Both the position numbers and the translations under genes were made by a program. This document shows, piece by piece, positions 7,716 to 15,553 of a DNA stretch of 35,938 nucleotides; positions within the stretch are counted from its first letter, which is position 1; every line of letters starts with the position of its first letter. This stretch comes from Clostridiales bacterium (GTDB taxonomy: Bacteria; Bacillota; Clostridia; UBA1381): NCBI GenBank assembly GCA_029219585.1, contig JAQXTR010000049.1, positions 1 through 35,938 of the forward strand, read 5' to 3'. The notes beneath the pieces were generated by a model. That model ran no database searches and was not told where the DNA came from. It was given only the letters and a program-made list of their open reading frames with translations.

Positions 7716-7901
7716 TTACCATTTAAACAAACACAGATATCCTAGTACCGTTAAAATCGCAAGCTCAATGACTGCAAAAATATGCAGTGGGCAGAACATA
7801 CCCGCAATAATTCCGAGATTGAAGGCGAGTATGGAAAGCCCTATCGCTTTTACGGAATCACACATGTGAAACCTTTTACATACACAACAATTTTTAATCA
7901 T
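7716..7901 (-). CDS. Small membrane protein upstream of spoVM
   Basis: 61 residues from ATG 7901 (GGGGA five bases upstream); a GTG at 7913 is an alternative start. The N-terminus carries a cysteine cluster (NCCVCKRFHMC), followed by two hydrophobic segments (about 18-38 and 42-58), so two membrane passes are likely. I do not recognise the family. The stop codon overlaps the spoVM ribosome site, which ties it to spoVM and suggests, without proving, a sporulation role. Its own ribosome site lies in the 3' arm of a hairpin (7908-7948). Confidence 0.65.
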   Translation of the reverse strand: MIKNCCVCKRFHMCDSVKAIGLSILAFNLGIIAGMFCPLHIFAVIELAILTVLGYLCLFKW

Positions 7902-7907
7902 TAAAAT

Positions 7908-7948
7908 CCCCACTCTCTTTTTATTATAATATGCAAAAGAGTGCGGGG
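7908..7948 (-). terminator. Hairpin after hisIE that covers the next gene's ribosome site
   Basis: On the minus strand CCCC-GC-ACTCTTTT pairs imperfectly with AAAA-AG-AGAGT-GGGG, followed by ATTTTA and then the ATG at 7901. It can end the ilvA-hisIE transcript, and read-through RNA would have the GTGGGGA ribosome site paired. In the loop, at 7933-7926, is CATATTAT, a fair match to sporulation-type -10 boxes; it also contains TATAAT. No good -35 was seen. Confidence 0.5.
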
Positions 7949-7961
7949 ATGTGAATGTTTT

Positions 7962-8600
7962 TTAGTCTGCGCGGCGTTCCATTTCTTCAAATATATCGTC
8001 CCATGTCATATCATTATCGGCAAGCATTACCGCAAGATGATAGAGCAGATCGGCGGTTTCATATTTGATTTCGTCCTTGTCGCGGTTCTTTCCGGCGATA
8101 ACGACCTCAGCCGCTTCCTCGCCGACCTTCTTTAAAATCTTGTCCTCGCCCTTGTTGAAGAGGTAGTTTGTGTATGAACCGTCCTCAGGGTTGTTTTTAC
8201 GGTCCGTAATTGTGGCAAATTCACGCATGAGTATGTCGCTTGTGCCGCATACGCCCGTATCCTCCGCAAGCTTGTCGCCGTCAATTCTGCGGAAGAAGCA
8301 GCTGCGGCTGCCGGTGTGGCATGCCGGACCGTCCGGACGCGCCAATACGATAAGACAGTCGCCGTCGCAGTCAACCTTTATGCCCTTAACGTGCATTATA
8401 TTGCCCGAGGTTTCTCCCTTTACCCATATTTCCTGCCTTGAACGCGACCAGAATGTTGCCTTGCCTGTTTTGAGCGTAAGCTCCAGTGCTTCGGCGTTCA
8501 TGTAGGCTACCATAAGAACTTCCTTTGTTGTCACGTCCTGTACGACTGCGGGAATCAGTCCCTTTTCGTCAAATTTAAGCTCGTTTAATATATTTTCCAT
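7962..8600 (-). CDS. hisIE: Bifunctional PR-AMP cyclohydrolase / PR-ATP pyrophosphohydrolase
   Basis: Catalyses steps two and three of histidine synthesis. The 212-residue protein has HisI first (WSRSRQEIWVKGETSGN, DCDGDCLIV and ACHTGSRSCFFR supply the zinc and metal ligands) and HisE second (KVGEEAAEVVIAGKNRDK, then ETADLLYHLAVML). Length and domain order are normal for the fusion. AGAGGA lies 7 bases before ATG 8600. No other his genes are here, so this one is detached from a his operon and is the last housekeeping gene of the run starting at ilvA. Confidence 0.95.
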   Translation of the reverse strand: MENILNELKFDEKGLIPAVVQDVTTKEVLMVAYMNAEALELTLKTGKATFWSRSRQEIWVKGETSGNIMHVKGIKVDCDGDCLIVLARPDGPACHTGSRSCFFRRIDGDKLAEDTGVCGTSDILMREFATITDRKNNPEDGSYTNYLFNKGEDKILKKVGEEAAEVVIAGKNRDKDEIKYETADLLYHLAVMLADNDMTWDDIFEEMERRAD

Positions 8601-8612
8601 CTTCTTATCCTC

Positions 8613-9167
8613 TTATTTCAGTTTTAATAAATGTCTGTTTTTGATTATGTATTCGGCACCCGATATTATTGTGAACAGTACCGAAATCCATATGAGTATC
8701 GCGGTTATGACAGCGGTTGTATCCGGCGGTATGACCGGTATACAGAGCATGAGTATGCCCGCGATGATTGAGATCATCTGCATAACCGTTTTGAACTTGC
8801 CCCAGAAGGCTGCCGCGATAACCTCACCGTCTGCCGCTGCCGCAAGCCTGATGCCGGATACCGCAAATTCTCTTACAAGTATTATAAAGATAGGCCATGC
8901 ACCGATAAATCCGTAATCCATGAACACGAGAAATGCCGCTGTTGTGAGCATTTTGTCCGCAAGAGGATCGGCGAATTTTCCGAAGGTCGTTACAAGTCCC
9001 TCTCTGCGTGCAATCTGACCGTCAAGCATATCCGTCAGCGATGCCGCCGAAAAGATTATAAGACCCATGACCATTGCCCATTCCCGATCCCTGCCGAAGA
9101 GCATAAATGCCATAAATACGGGAACGAGTATTACTCGCAAAAGAGTAAGCTTATTAGGTAAATTCAT
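8613..9167 (-). CDS. pgsA: CDP-diacylglycerol-glycerol-3-phosphate 3-phosphatidyltransferase
   Basis: Makes phosphatidylglycerophosphate from CDP-diacylglycerol and glycerol-3-phosphate, at the cytoplasmic membrane. 184 residues with several transmembrane helices. The CDP-alcohol phosphotransferase signature D-G-x2-A-R-x8-G-x3-D-x3-D is intact, as DGQIARREGLVTTFGKFADP followed by LADK. It sits 18 bases after rimO and 12 before hisIE; rimO-pgsA neighbourhoods are common in Firmicutes. Confidence 0.95.
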   Translation of the reverse strand: MNLPNKLTLLRVILVPVFMAFMLFGRDREWAMVMGLIIFSAASLTDMLDGQIARREGLVTTFGKFADPLADKMLTTAAFLVFMDYGFIGAWPIFIILVREFAVSGIRLAAAADGEVIAAAFWGKFKTVMQMISIIAGILMLCIPVIPPDTTAVITAILIWISVLFTIISGAEYIIKNRHLLKLK

Positions 9168-9185
9168 TACAATAAACTCCTTTCG

Positions 9186-10511
9186 TTAGATTCTTTCTCC
9201 GGTGAGATCATATTCGGATGCGTCAACAATTTTCACCCTGATTATGTCGCCCGGCTCAACCTCGTCTACCGTTGCGAAATAGATTTTTCCGTCAACGTCG
9301 ATGCTGTCGCCTCTGCCTCTGCCGTAGAAAAGATAATTATCTTCATCATAGCCCTCGACAAGAACCTCAAGTGTTCTGCCGATTCTGGCCTGATTAAGCT
9401 CCAGTGAAATGCCCTGCTGCAATGACATGAGCCTGTCAAGACGTTCCTCCTTTACCGCCTCGTCAACCTGATCGGGGAAATCGGCCGCCGGAGTGCCCTC
9501 CTCCTGTGAGTAGGTGAACACACCCATCCTGTCAAAGCGCATCGTTTTTACAAAATCACAGAGGTTTTCAAAATGCTCCTCCGTTTCGCCCGGGAAGCCC
9601 ACTATGATTGATGTTCTTATATAGCAGCCGGGGAGTGTCTTGCGGATGTATGCGATTTTTTCCTCCATTTCCTCGCGGCTTGTACGTCTTGCCATGCGGC
9701 GGAGAATGTAGTTATCGGCATGCTGAACGGGCATATCGATATAATTGCATATCTTCTCATGCCGTGCCATTGTGTCGATAAGCTCCTTTGTAATCGCCTC
9801 GCTGTAATAATAGTGAACGCGTATCCATTCGATCCCGTCTACCTTCACAAGCTCGTCAAGGAGCGCCCCAAGCGTTGTGCCTATGTCAAGGCCGTACCGG
9901 GTTGTGTCCTGCGCAATCAGTATAAGCTCCCGTACTCCTCTTTGGGCAAGCTCGCGCGCCTCGGCAAGAATATCATCGATTTTACGGCTGCGGAAGTGCC
10001 CGCGTATTTTCGGGATTGCGCAATAGGTGCAGTTGTTGTCGCAGCCGTCCGCTATTTTAACATATGCCGTATAGGGCGGGGTGAGGAGCGTGCGCGTAAC
10101 GGCACATTCGGGGGTGCGGTCGATATGTCCGCTTATTACAGGTGTCTCTCCGTCCTCAAGGGCAAGACGTATAGCCTCTGCAATCCTGTCGTAATCGCCC
10201 GTTCCAAGCACGGCGTCAGCCTCCGGAAGCTCCGCAAGCATCTGATCGGCATACCTTTCGGCAAGGCAGCCCGTAACTATAAGGCACCGGCACGCGCCGC
10301 TTTCCTTGTACTCTGCCATTTCCAGAATCGCGTCGATTGACTCCTGCTTTGCCGAGTCGATAAAGCCGCAGGTGTTTACAATAATAACCTCCGCCTCCGC
10401 CGGATCGGATACGATTTCGCAGCCGCCCTCAAGCAGCAGAGACAGCATGGTTTCCGCGTCTGTCTGATTCTTTGCGCAGCCCAGGGAAACCAGTCCTATT
10501 TTATATTTCAT
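9186..10511 (-). CDS. rimO: Ribosomal protein uS12 methylthiotransferase RimO
   Basis: A radical-SAM enzyme that methylthiolates the conserved Asp of ribosomal protein S12. 441 residues. The N-terminal UPF0004 domain carries the auxiliary cluster cysteines C12, C48 and C82 (LGCAKNQTD, NTCGFID, TGCLAERY). The SAM cluster motif is CDNNCTYC (C157, C161, C164). A C-terminal TRAM-like domain spans about 375-441. The start overlaps the recX end by 11 bases, which indicates coupled translation. All key residues are present. Confidence 0.96.
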   Translation of the reverse strand: MKYKIGLVSLGCAKNQTDAETMLSLLLEGGCEIVSDPAEAEVIIVNTCGFIDSAKQESIDAILEMAEYKESGACRCLIVTGCLAERYADQMLAELPEADAVLGTGDYDRIAEAIRLALEDGETPVISGHIDRTPECAVTRTLLTPPYTAYVKIADGCDNNCTYCAIPKIRGHFRSRKIDDILAEARELAQRGVRELILIAQDTTRYGLDIGTTLGALLDELVKVDGIEWIRVHYYYSEAITKELIDTMARHEKICNYIDMPVQHADNYILRRMARRTSREEMEEKIAYIRKTLPGCYIRTSIIVGFPGETEEHFENLCDFVKTMRFDRMGVFTYSQEEGTPAADFPDQVDEAVKEERLDRLMSLQQGISLELNQARIGRTLEVLVEGYDEDNYLFYGRGRGDSIDVDGKIYFATVDEVEPGDIIRVKIVDASEYDLTGERI

Positions 10512-10980
10512 ATTCTTCCTCCAATAAACGTATGGTGTCCTTTATATCGTATAGGTCATAGCCGCGGTATATAAAGTATCTCATACACTTATCCTTATTT
10601 TTGTCGGAAAAGTCACCGTTAAGCTTCCTTTCCGCAAGCCCGTGCAGAGCTTCAAGCTCGTCGTTATCGTCAAGCTCCGATACTGCCGAGTCTATAAATT
10701 CATCAGCTATGCCGATTGCCTTCAGCTCGTTTCTTATTCTGCGTATGCCCAGATGCTTAAGCTTAAACAAATCGTTTGCCTTGTGCCTTGCGAATGCCTC
10801 GTCATTTACAAAGCCGTAGCGGCGGCAGAAATCAAGCGTCATTTCAATATGCTCATCCGATGCTCCCTGCCTTTTAAGCTTATCCGAAAGCTCCTTTTCG
10901 GAGTGGGAGCGAAATTCCAGAAGACGCAGAGCCTTTTCCTTGACATCTTCATAGCCGTTTAACTGTTGCTTTCTTCTCAT
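10501..10980 (-). CDS. recX: RecX family regulatory protein
   Basis: A modulator of RecA filaments. 159 residues, helical, with the RecX three-helix repeats visible (LLEFRSHSEKELSDKLKRQG, FVNDEAFARHKANDLFK and LGIRRIRNELKAIGI). Length is normal. Its ATG overlaps the stop of the upstream HD gene in an ATGA junction, so translation is coupled. recA is not in the window. Confidence 0.88.
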   Translation of the reverse strand: MRRKQQLNGYEDVKEKALRLLEFRSHSEKELSDKLKRQGASDEHIEMTLDFCRRYGFVNDEAFARHKANDLFKLKHLGIRRIRNELKAIGIADEFIDSAVSELDDNDELEALHGLAERKLNGDFSDKNKDKCMRYFIYRGYDLYDIKDTIRLLEEEYEI

Positions 10981-12170
10981 ATTATTATATCATAGTAGCC
11001 GAACGGAATACTGAAATCTATTCCGCCGATTGTCTTGTTCTTATATGCTTCATGCAGCTGATTATAGCCGCCTACCATCTGCTCGGAGCGCACACCGTAG
11101 GAGATGGACATGAACGCCTCAATATATGCGCTGAGATGGTCGCAGCCCCGGATAATCTGCCCGTCAACAGGGTTGAACTCGTCGCTGTTGTAGCTTTTGT
11201 TTATTTCGTCCGAGGTTGTATTTACGCGCTGAGAGTCCAGTATTATTTTTGATGTAAATTCATCTGTAGTGAAATACTCTATTTCCTTATGCCATTCCTT
11301 TGGCAGCATGGGATATACAATGCTGTGCATCTGCTCCTGCTCAATTTCGCTGAGAATTTCACCAAGTCCCTCAACGGATTTCTTTATCGGTGAAACAATA
11401 TCGCGTGTCAGCGCCTCCGGAACATCGTGGAACAGACCGGAGAAATAGTTGTTTATAAGTCTTTGCTTGCATGGGTTTTCAAGCTCCAGCGTCATGAAAT
11501 AGGAGAGAATGGCCACAACAAGCATATGCCCCATAACAAAGGTCTGCGGCACGCGCACCGCCTTTGCCCAGCGCAGCTGATAGCGCAGCTTTCCTATCAG
11601 GTTACAGAAATCCTGCAAAAACGCGTCACGCTCAAACCGTGTAAAGCCGTCAAACGTATTGCACGCTTTAAGCCCCTTGCGGGTTTCCTCCTTGACGGTT
11701 TCAATGTCAAAGGTGTTTCTGTTCATGTCGTAGATTATATTAAACTCCCAGTTGGTGGCATAATAGTGCGCAGCGCTCAGAATCTTCTTTTCAAGCGAGG
11801 CATATTTTGGATCAAGAAAGTATCGCTCCATTCTTTCAACAAATCCGCCGCCTATACCGCGCATTGCCGGACGCAGCTGCTCAATTACCCAATTGTCTAT
11901 CTGCTCGCCCTTCTCATTGACAAGCTTATGGTAGATGGGGGGCTTTATGTCGGTTAAAATGCTCCTGTGGAAAAATTCGCATATCCCGCCCTCGATAAGC
12001 TTCTGCATATCGACACCTTCACCCTCGCATCTGGCAAGCACATAGGCGTAAAACATCTTATGCGCCTGCTTGTCAAGCTCGGTGAAGCCGGTGTACGGAC
12101 GGATATGGTCGTTCCAGCGCTGAATGGAAGCAGTTTCGTAAATTAAGGTTATGAGTGATTTCTTGATCAT
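10977..12170 (-). CDS. Tandem HD-domain protein (YfbR-like phosphohydrolase)
   Basis: Probably a metal-dependent nucleotide phosphohydrolase; the substrate cannot be told from sequence. 397 residues. The second HD unit looks complete: H215 in VMGHMLVV, H248-D249 in LFHDVPEALTRDI, and a late Asp in GCDHLSAYIEA. The first half looks like a degenerate copy: H37 in AHKMFYAYVLA and EFFHRSILTDIKPP, where HR replaces HD. The protein thus appears to be an internal duplication with one inactive copy. It lies 24 bases after ilvA and overlaps recX. Confidence 0.8.
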   Translation of the reverse strand: MIKKSLITLIYETASIQRWNDHIRPYTGFTELDKQAHKMFYAYVLARCEGEGVDMQKLIEGGICEFFHRSILTDIKPPIYHKLVNEKGEQIDNWVIEQLRPAMRGIGGGFVERMERYFLDPKYASLEKKILSAAHYYATNWEFNIIYDMNRNTFDIETVKEETRKGLKACNTFDGFTRFERDAFLQDFCNLIGKLRYQLRWAKAVRVPQTFVMGHMLVVAILSYFMTLELENPCKQRLINNYFSGLFHDVPEALTRDIVSPIKKSVEGLGEILSEIEQEQMHSIVYPMLPKEWHKEIEYFTTDEFTSKIILDSQRVNTTSDEINKSYNSDEFNPVDGQIIRGCDHLSAYIEAFMSISYGVRSEQMVGGYNQLHEAYKNKTIGGIDFSIPFGYYDIII

Positions 12171-12194
12171 TTCTGCACGCCGCCTTTCTGAGCG

Positions 12195-13403
12195 TTATTC
12201 CAATATAATCTTATAGCCCGCTTTCTCAAGCGCCTTTACAACAAGCTTTGCATGGTCGCGTCCTCCGACCTCGCAGGCGATATGTATAATAGCCTCGTTC
12301 GGATCAAGCTCGGCGCTCATTCTGTCATGCTGAACCATAACGATATTCGCGTTTGAGTCCTGAAGAACCTTTGAAAGATGCGTAAGGCTGCCGGGAATAT
12401 CAAGAAGCGTTGTACGGAACTTGAACTTGCGGCCTCTTGACGTAAGACCAAGCTCAATAATTCTTGCGACAAACGAAACGTCTATATTACCGCCCGACAT
12501 AACGCAGACCGCCTTTTTGCCCTTAACGTCAAGCTTGCCCGAAAGGACAGCGGCAAGCGGTGTCGCTCCCGCCGGTTCAACGACCTGCTTTGTACGCTCC
12601 ATAAGCAGAAGAATAGCTTCGGAGATTTCAGCGTCGGAAACCGTTACAACATCATCGGCATATTTGTTTATCAGCTCTACGGTCTTTACTCCCGGATTTT
12701 TAACCGAAATGCCGTCTGCTATAGTAAGCGAGGAATCTGTGCAGCAGTACTTCTTTTCCTTAAACGACCGCGCGATTGCCGAAGCTCCCTCCGCCTGAAC
12801 GCCTATAACCTTAACCCTGGGGTTTATCTGCTTTATACATGCCGCAACGCCTGCAAGAAGACCGCCTCCGCCCGCGGGGGTTATAATCATATCGACCGTA
12901 GGCAGAGCCTTTAAAATTTCAATACCTATAGTTCCCTGACCTGCCATAACCTCAATATCGTCATATGGATGAACGAAGGTTGCGCCCTCCTTTTCCACAA
13001 TTTCACACGCCTTTGCGTATGCGTCGTCGTAGCATTCGCCGTGCAGCACGACCTTTGCGCCGTATCCTCTTGTCGCCTCAACCTTAGCGATAGGTGTGGA
13101 TTTGGGCATACATATAATTGCGGGAATGCCGTGCACCTTTGAAGCGTACGCCGTGCCCTGTGCGTGATTGCCTGCCGAGGATGCCACCGCAGCCTTTATT
13201 TCGCCGCGCTCAACAAGCGCCGCAATTTTATTTGACGCTCCCCTTATCTTAAAAGAGCCTGTTTTTTGCTGGTTTTCATATTTTAAATATATCTCACCGC
13301 CTGTCATTTCTGAAAAGGTGGTGGATTTTTCAAGCTTTGTCCGATGTATCGTGTTTTTCAGCCGTTCCTCGGCAAGCTCGATTTCCTTTAACGGTAAATC
13401 CAT
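12195..13403 (-). CDS. ilvA: Threonine ammonia-lyase (threonine dehydratase)
   Basis: A PLP enzyme converting threonine to 2-oxobutanoate and ammonia, for isoleucine synthesis or catabolism. 402 residues from ATG 13403; an in-frame upstream extension (to 13436) is less likely because it contains the AAAGGA ribosome site. The PLP lysine is K52 in TGSFKIRGASNK, and the phosphate-binding loop is TPAGGGGLLAG. The last 75 residues form one ACT-like domain, as in the short TdcB/IlvA form. First gene of the run to hisIE. Biosynthetic and catabolic forms cannot be separated here. Confidence 0.93.
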   Translation of the reverse strand: MDLPLKEIELAEERLKNTIHRTKLEKSTTFSEMTGGEIYLKYENQQKTGSFKIRGASNKIAALVERGEIKAAVASSAGNHAQGTAYASKVHGIPAIICMPKSTPIAKVEATRGYGAKVVLHGECYDDAYAKACEIVEKEGATFVHPYDDIEVMAGQGTIGIEILKALPTVDMIITPAGGGGLLAGVAACIKQINPRVKVIGVQAEGASAIARSFKEKKYCCTDSSLTIADGISVKNPGVKTVELINKYADDVVTVSDAEISEAILLLMERTKQVVEPAGATPLAAVLSGKLDVKGKKAVCVMSGGNIDVSFVARIIELGLTSRGRKFKFRTTLLDIPGSLTHLSKVLQDSNANIVMVQHDRMSAELDPNEAIIHIACEVGGRDHAKLVVKALEKAGYKIILE

Positions 13404-13443
13404 CTTGGTTTCATTTCCTTTCTTATATAAATACACATACTAT

Positions 13444-13472
13444 AGTATATCACAGCTTCACCCGTTTTTCAA
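13444..13472 (-). promoter_or_regulatory. Vegetative promoter of the ilvA run
   Basis: On the minus strand TTGAAA (13472-13467) and TATACT (13449-13444) are separated by 17 bases. Predicted transcription starts near 13437, about 30 bases before the ilvA ATG. Confidence 0.75.
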
Positions 13473-13530
13473 CCCTTTTTTCGGAAATGGAAATGGGTTT
13501 GTTGACTTTTATGCCAAGCTGTAAAACATT

Positions 13531-13551
13531 ATATGTCCGATTGCGACATAT
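13531..13551. promoter_or_regulatory. Inverted repeat ATATGTC-N7-GACATAT
   Basis: A perfect 7-bp dyad just upstream of the small recombinase-linked ORF. Its size and position suit an operator for a dimeric regulator. A TTGACT at 13502 lies upstream, but no matching -10 at normal spacing is clear. It could also be a recombinase site. Confidence 0.4.
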
Positions 13552-13573
13552 TTATAAAATGGAGGTGAGGGCA

Positions 13574-13702
13574 GTGCCTAAAAAGAATGAGGTGAAGCTT
13601 GCGGTGAAAAGCATATTTAAAACAGAGTGCGGCGATATACGAAAGCGAGAGTTTAATATAAATTATGAGAAGTATATCAATTTCTGCGAGAGGAGAATTT
13701 GA
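13574..13702 (+). CDS. Small basic protein upstream of recombinase
   Basis: 42 residues from GTG 13574, which has GGAGGTGAG 5 bases upstream; ATG 13559 is in frame but has no ribosome site. The peptide is Lys/Arg/Glu-rich (PKKNEVKLAVKSIF, KREFNINYEKY). I do not recognise it. It runs in the same direction as the recombinase 65 bases later and follows the ATATGTC dyad. A directionality or regulatory factor would fit the position but is not shown by sequence. Earlier in-frame codons lie inside ilvA antisense and are not part of it. Confidence 0.5.
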   Translation: MPKKNEVKLAVKSIFKTECGDIRKREFNINYEKYINFCERRI

Positions 13703-13767
13703 AGCAGCCGCTTTTATATGCCTGTTCTAAGGGTACTTAATGCAAGCTGTATATATAGGAGGCAGAT

Positions 13768-15360
13768 ATGCGGAATTTAGCGGATATATATGTAAGACTG
13801 TCCGAGGAGGACAGGGATAAGAGGTGCGCGTCAGATGAAAGCGAAAGTATTCAGAATCAGAAGTCAATGCTTATAAACTACTGTATGGAGCAGGGCTGGC
13901 AGATTAACAGGATTTTGTGCGATGAGGACTACAGCGGTGCTGACAGGGACAGACCGGCATTTAAAGAGCTTTTAAAGGACTGTGAGGAACGAAGGGTTGA
14001 TATTGTTCTCTGTAAAACTCAGTCGAGATTTTCAAGGGATATGGAGATTGTGGAAAAATACATACACGGCAGGTTTCTTGAATGGAATATCCGCTTTGTA
14101 AGTGTTGTTGACCATGCGGACACAAGTGTTGAGGGGAATAAGAAGGCTCGTCAGATAAACGGACTTATCAATGAATGGTATCTGGAGGATTTATCCGACA
14201 ATATCAGAAAAACTCTGTACCACAAAAAGATAAAGGGCGAATACTGCTGCCCTTACGCGCCCTACGGCTACAAGCTCGATCCGGAGGATAAGCATCATTT
14301 TGTGATTGATCCTCCCGCGGCGGAGGTTGTGAGGAGCATTTTTGAAATGTATAAAAGCGGAATGGGGTATATACGAATCGCAAAGGCGCTCAATGAAAAA
14401 CAGATTCCGCCGCCGGTGGTGTATAAGTCGATGCAGGGAATCAATTACAGAAATCCGAACGCCGAAAATGCTTATGAGCCGCAGTGGCGCGACAGCAGCA
14501 TCTACTACATACTCCGTCAGGAGGTCTATACCGGAGCGGTCGTTCAGGGGAAGTCTAAAAATCTGTCGTATAAGAATAAAAAGCGTGTAAAGCTTCCCAA
14601 GGACGAATGGATCGTTGTTCCCAATATGCATGAGCCGATTATTGATAAGGAATTATGGGACACCGTACAGGGGCTTCTTAAAGGTCATGGGGGAAAGGAT
14701 AAGCTGTTTAAGGTAAGCGGCAGTGATGGGATAAATCCGCTTCGGGGAATCATGTACTGTAAGGAGTGCGGAGCAGGAATGTGGAGAATGAGCTATCAAT
14801 GCGCAGACAGGCGGTATAAATATTACAGATGCAGAACGGTTAAAAACAGCAGCGGCATTTGTGATAATATAAACAGTGTGCGTCAGGCGGATATTGAGGC
14901 GGTAATTTTAAAGGAGCTGCAGAAGCTTATTGATAATTATTTCAATCCGCAACAGATTAAGCTGCAGAAAACGAGTACAGCCGAAAGCGTCCTCGTAGCC
15001 GCCGAAACCGAAAAAAGACAGCTCGACACTCGGATGACAAAGCTTAAAAACAGCTCGGTACAGCTTTACAAGGATAAGCTTAACGGTCTGCTTGACGATG
15101 AGCAGTTTAAGCTGTTAAACGATTCCTTTAACGCGGAGCTGAGACAGATGGAGGAACGTCTGAAATTACTTGATGAAAAAATCGCAGGATTGAACGATAA
15201 GTGCAATAAAAGCCGCAGCAGGGAAGAAATACTGCAAAGGTATCGAAATGTTGAAGGCTTATGCTTTGAGCTGGTACAGGAAATGATAGAAGGAGTTTAT
15301 GTGGGAAAGACAAATTCTGAAACAAACACAAGAGAAATAGAAATACACTGGAAATTTTAA
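13768..15360 (+). CDS. Large serine recombinase (resolvase/invertase family)
   Basis: Cuts and rejoins DNA at attachment sites through a 5'-phosphoserine intermediate. 530 residues: resolvase catalytic domain about 5-150 (YVRLSEED with nucleophile S12; active-site Arg in KTQSRFSRD), recombinase domain about 165-300 (YAPYGYKLD, RIAKALNE), zinc ribbon (C331, C334, C355, C365 in CKECGAG, CRTVKNSSGIC) and a C-terminal coiled coil about 395-490. It has the same domain plan as SpoIVCA, which excises the skin element from sigK. TAGGAGG precedes ATG 13768. All catalytic residues seem intact. It ends 5 bases from the truncated amidase. Confidence 0.93.
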   Translation: MRNLADIYVRLSEEDRDKRCASDESESIQNQKSMLINYCMEQGWQINRILCDEDYSGADRDRPAFKELLKDCEERRVDIVLCKTQSRFSRDMEIVEKYIHGRFLEWNIRFVSVVDHADTSVEGNKKARQINGLINEWYLEDLSDNIRKTLYHKKIKGEYCCPYAPYGYKLDPEDKHHFVIDPPAAEVVRSIFEMYKSGMGYIRIAKALNEKQIPPPVVYKSMQGINYRNPNAENAYEPQWRDSSIYYILRQEVYTGAVVQGKSKNLSYKNKKRVKLPKDEWIVVPNMHEPIIDKELWDTVQGLLKGHGGKDKLFKVSGSDGINPLRGIMYCKECGAGMWRMSYQCADRRYKYYRCRTVKNSSGICDNINSVRQADIEAVILKELQKLIDNYFNPQQIKLQKTSTAESVLVAAETEKRQLDTRMTKLKNSSVQLYKDKLNGLLDDEQFKLLNDSFNAELRQMEERLKLLDEKIAGLNDKCNKSRSREEILQRYRNVEGLCFELVQEMIEGVYVGKTNSETNTREIEIHWKF

Positions 15361-15364
15361 AGCA

Positions 15365-15520
15365 TTAGCCGGGCGCGCCGTGTCCTGCATCAAGGACTAT
15401 AGTACGTCGTTCCCCGCCGGAGAACGACGGCGCCGATCTGTGCAGGACAGAAAAGACCGCCGCCGCTCCCATAAGGGGAACAAGGAGGAAAAACAATGAC
15501 TTTCTGAATTTCAATATCAT
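15365..15520 (-). pseudogene. cwlD: 5' fragment of CwlD-like N-acetylmuramoyl-L-alanine amidase
   Basis: ATG 15520 opens 51 codons on the minus strand: a basic start, one hydrophobic anchor (FFLLVPLMGAAAVFSVL, about 10-26), a short linker, then TIVLDAGHGAPG, the first strand and first zinc-ligand His (H47) of Amidase_3. The reading frame meets a TAA at 15367-15365, just where recombinase-associated DNA begins. The anchor followed at once by the amidase fold is typical of CwlD, which makes muramic-delta-lactam in spore cortex for germination. A sporulation-type promoter precedes it. The remaining amidase, perhaps 180 residues, is absent from the window. The amidase fold is the firm part; the CwlD name is inferred. 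Confidence 0.72.
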
Positions 15521-15553
15521 ATTATCACCGGCATTTCGTTTTTTGGTAATTTA

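Larger units (their letters stand above)
13559..15367 (+). mobile_element. Serine-recombinase element abutting split cwlD
   Basis: A small ORF plus a large serine recombinase fill the gap between the ilvA promoter and the interrupted amidase fragment. The right limit is sharp: recombinase stop at 15360, amidase sense codons on the other strand from 15368. The left limit is not defined, and the missing 3' half of the amidase is not at 13437-13573, so this is either one end of a larger rearranged element or a decayed one. No duplicated core sequence was found by eye. Confidence 0.5.

Noticed and set aside
13337-13573. Long 5' extension of the small ORF ahead of the recombinase.
   Set aside because: It is antisense to ilvA and crosses the ilvA promoter; the ribosome site GGAGGTGAG points to GTG 13574.
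15375-15503. Plus-strand nested inverted repeats (TGTCCTGCA/TGCAGGACA, CGTCGTTC/GAACGACG) followed by AAGGAGG and ATG-ACT-TTC-TGA, looking like a structured RNA leader with a leader peptide.
   Set aside because: The minus strand of the same bases encodes a membrane anchor and the amidase motif TIVLDAGHGAPG in one frame with a promoter upstream; that explains the segment better. The plus-strand ribosome site is the complement of Phe-Leu-Leu codons.
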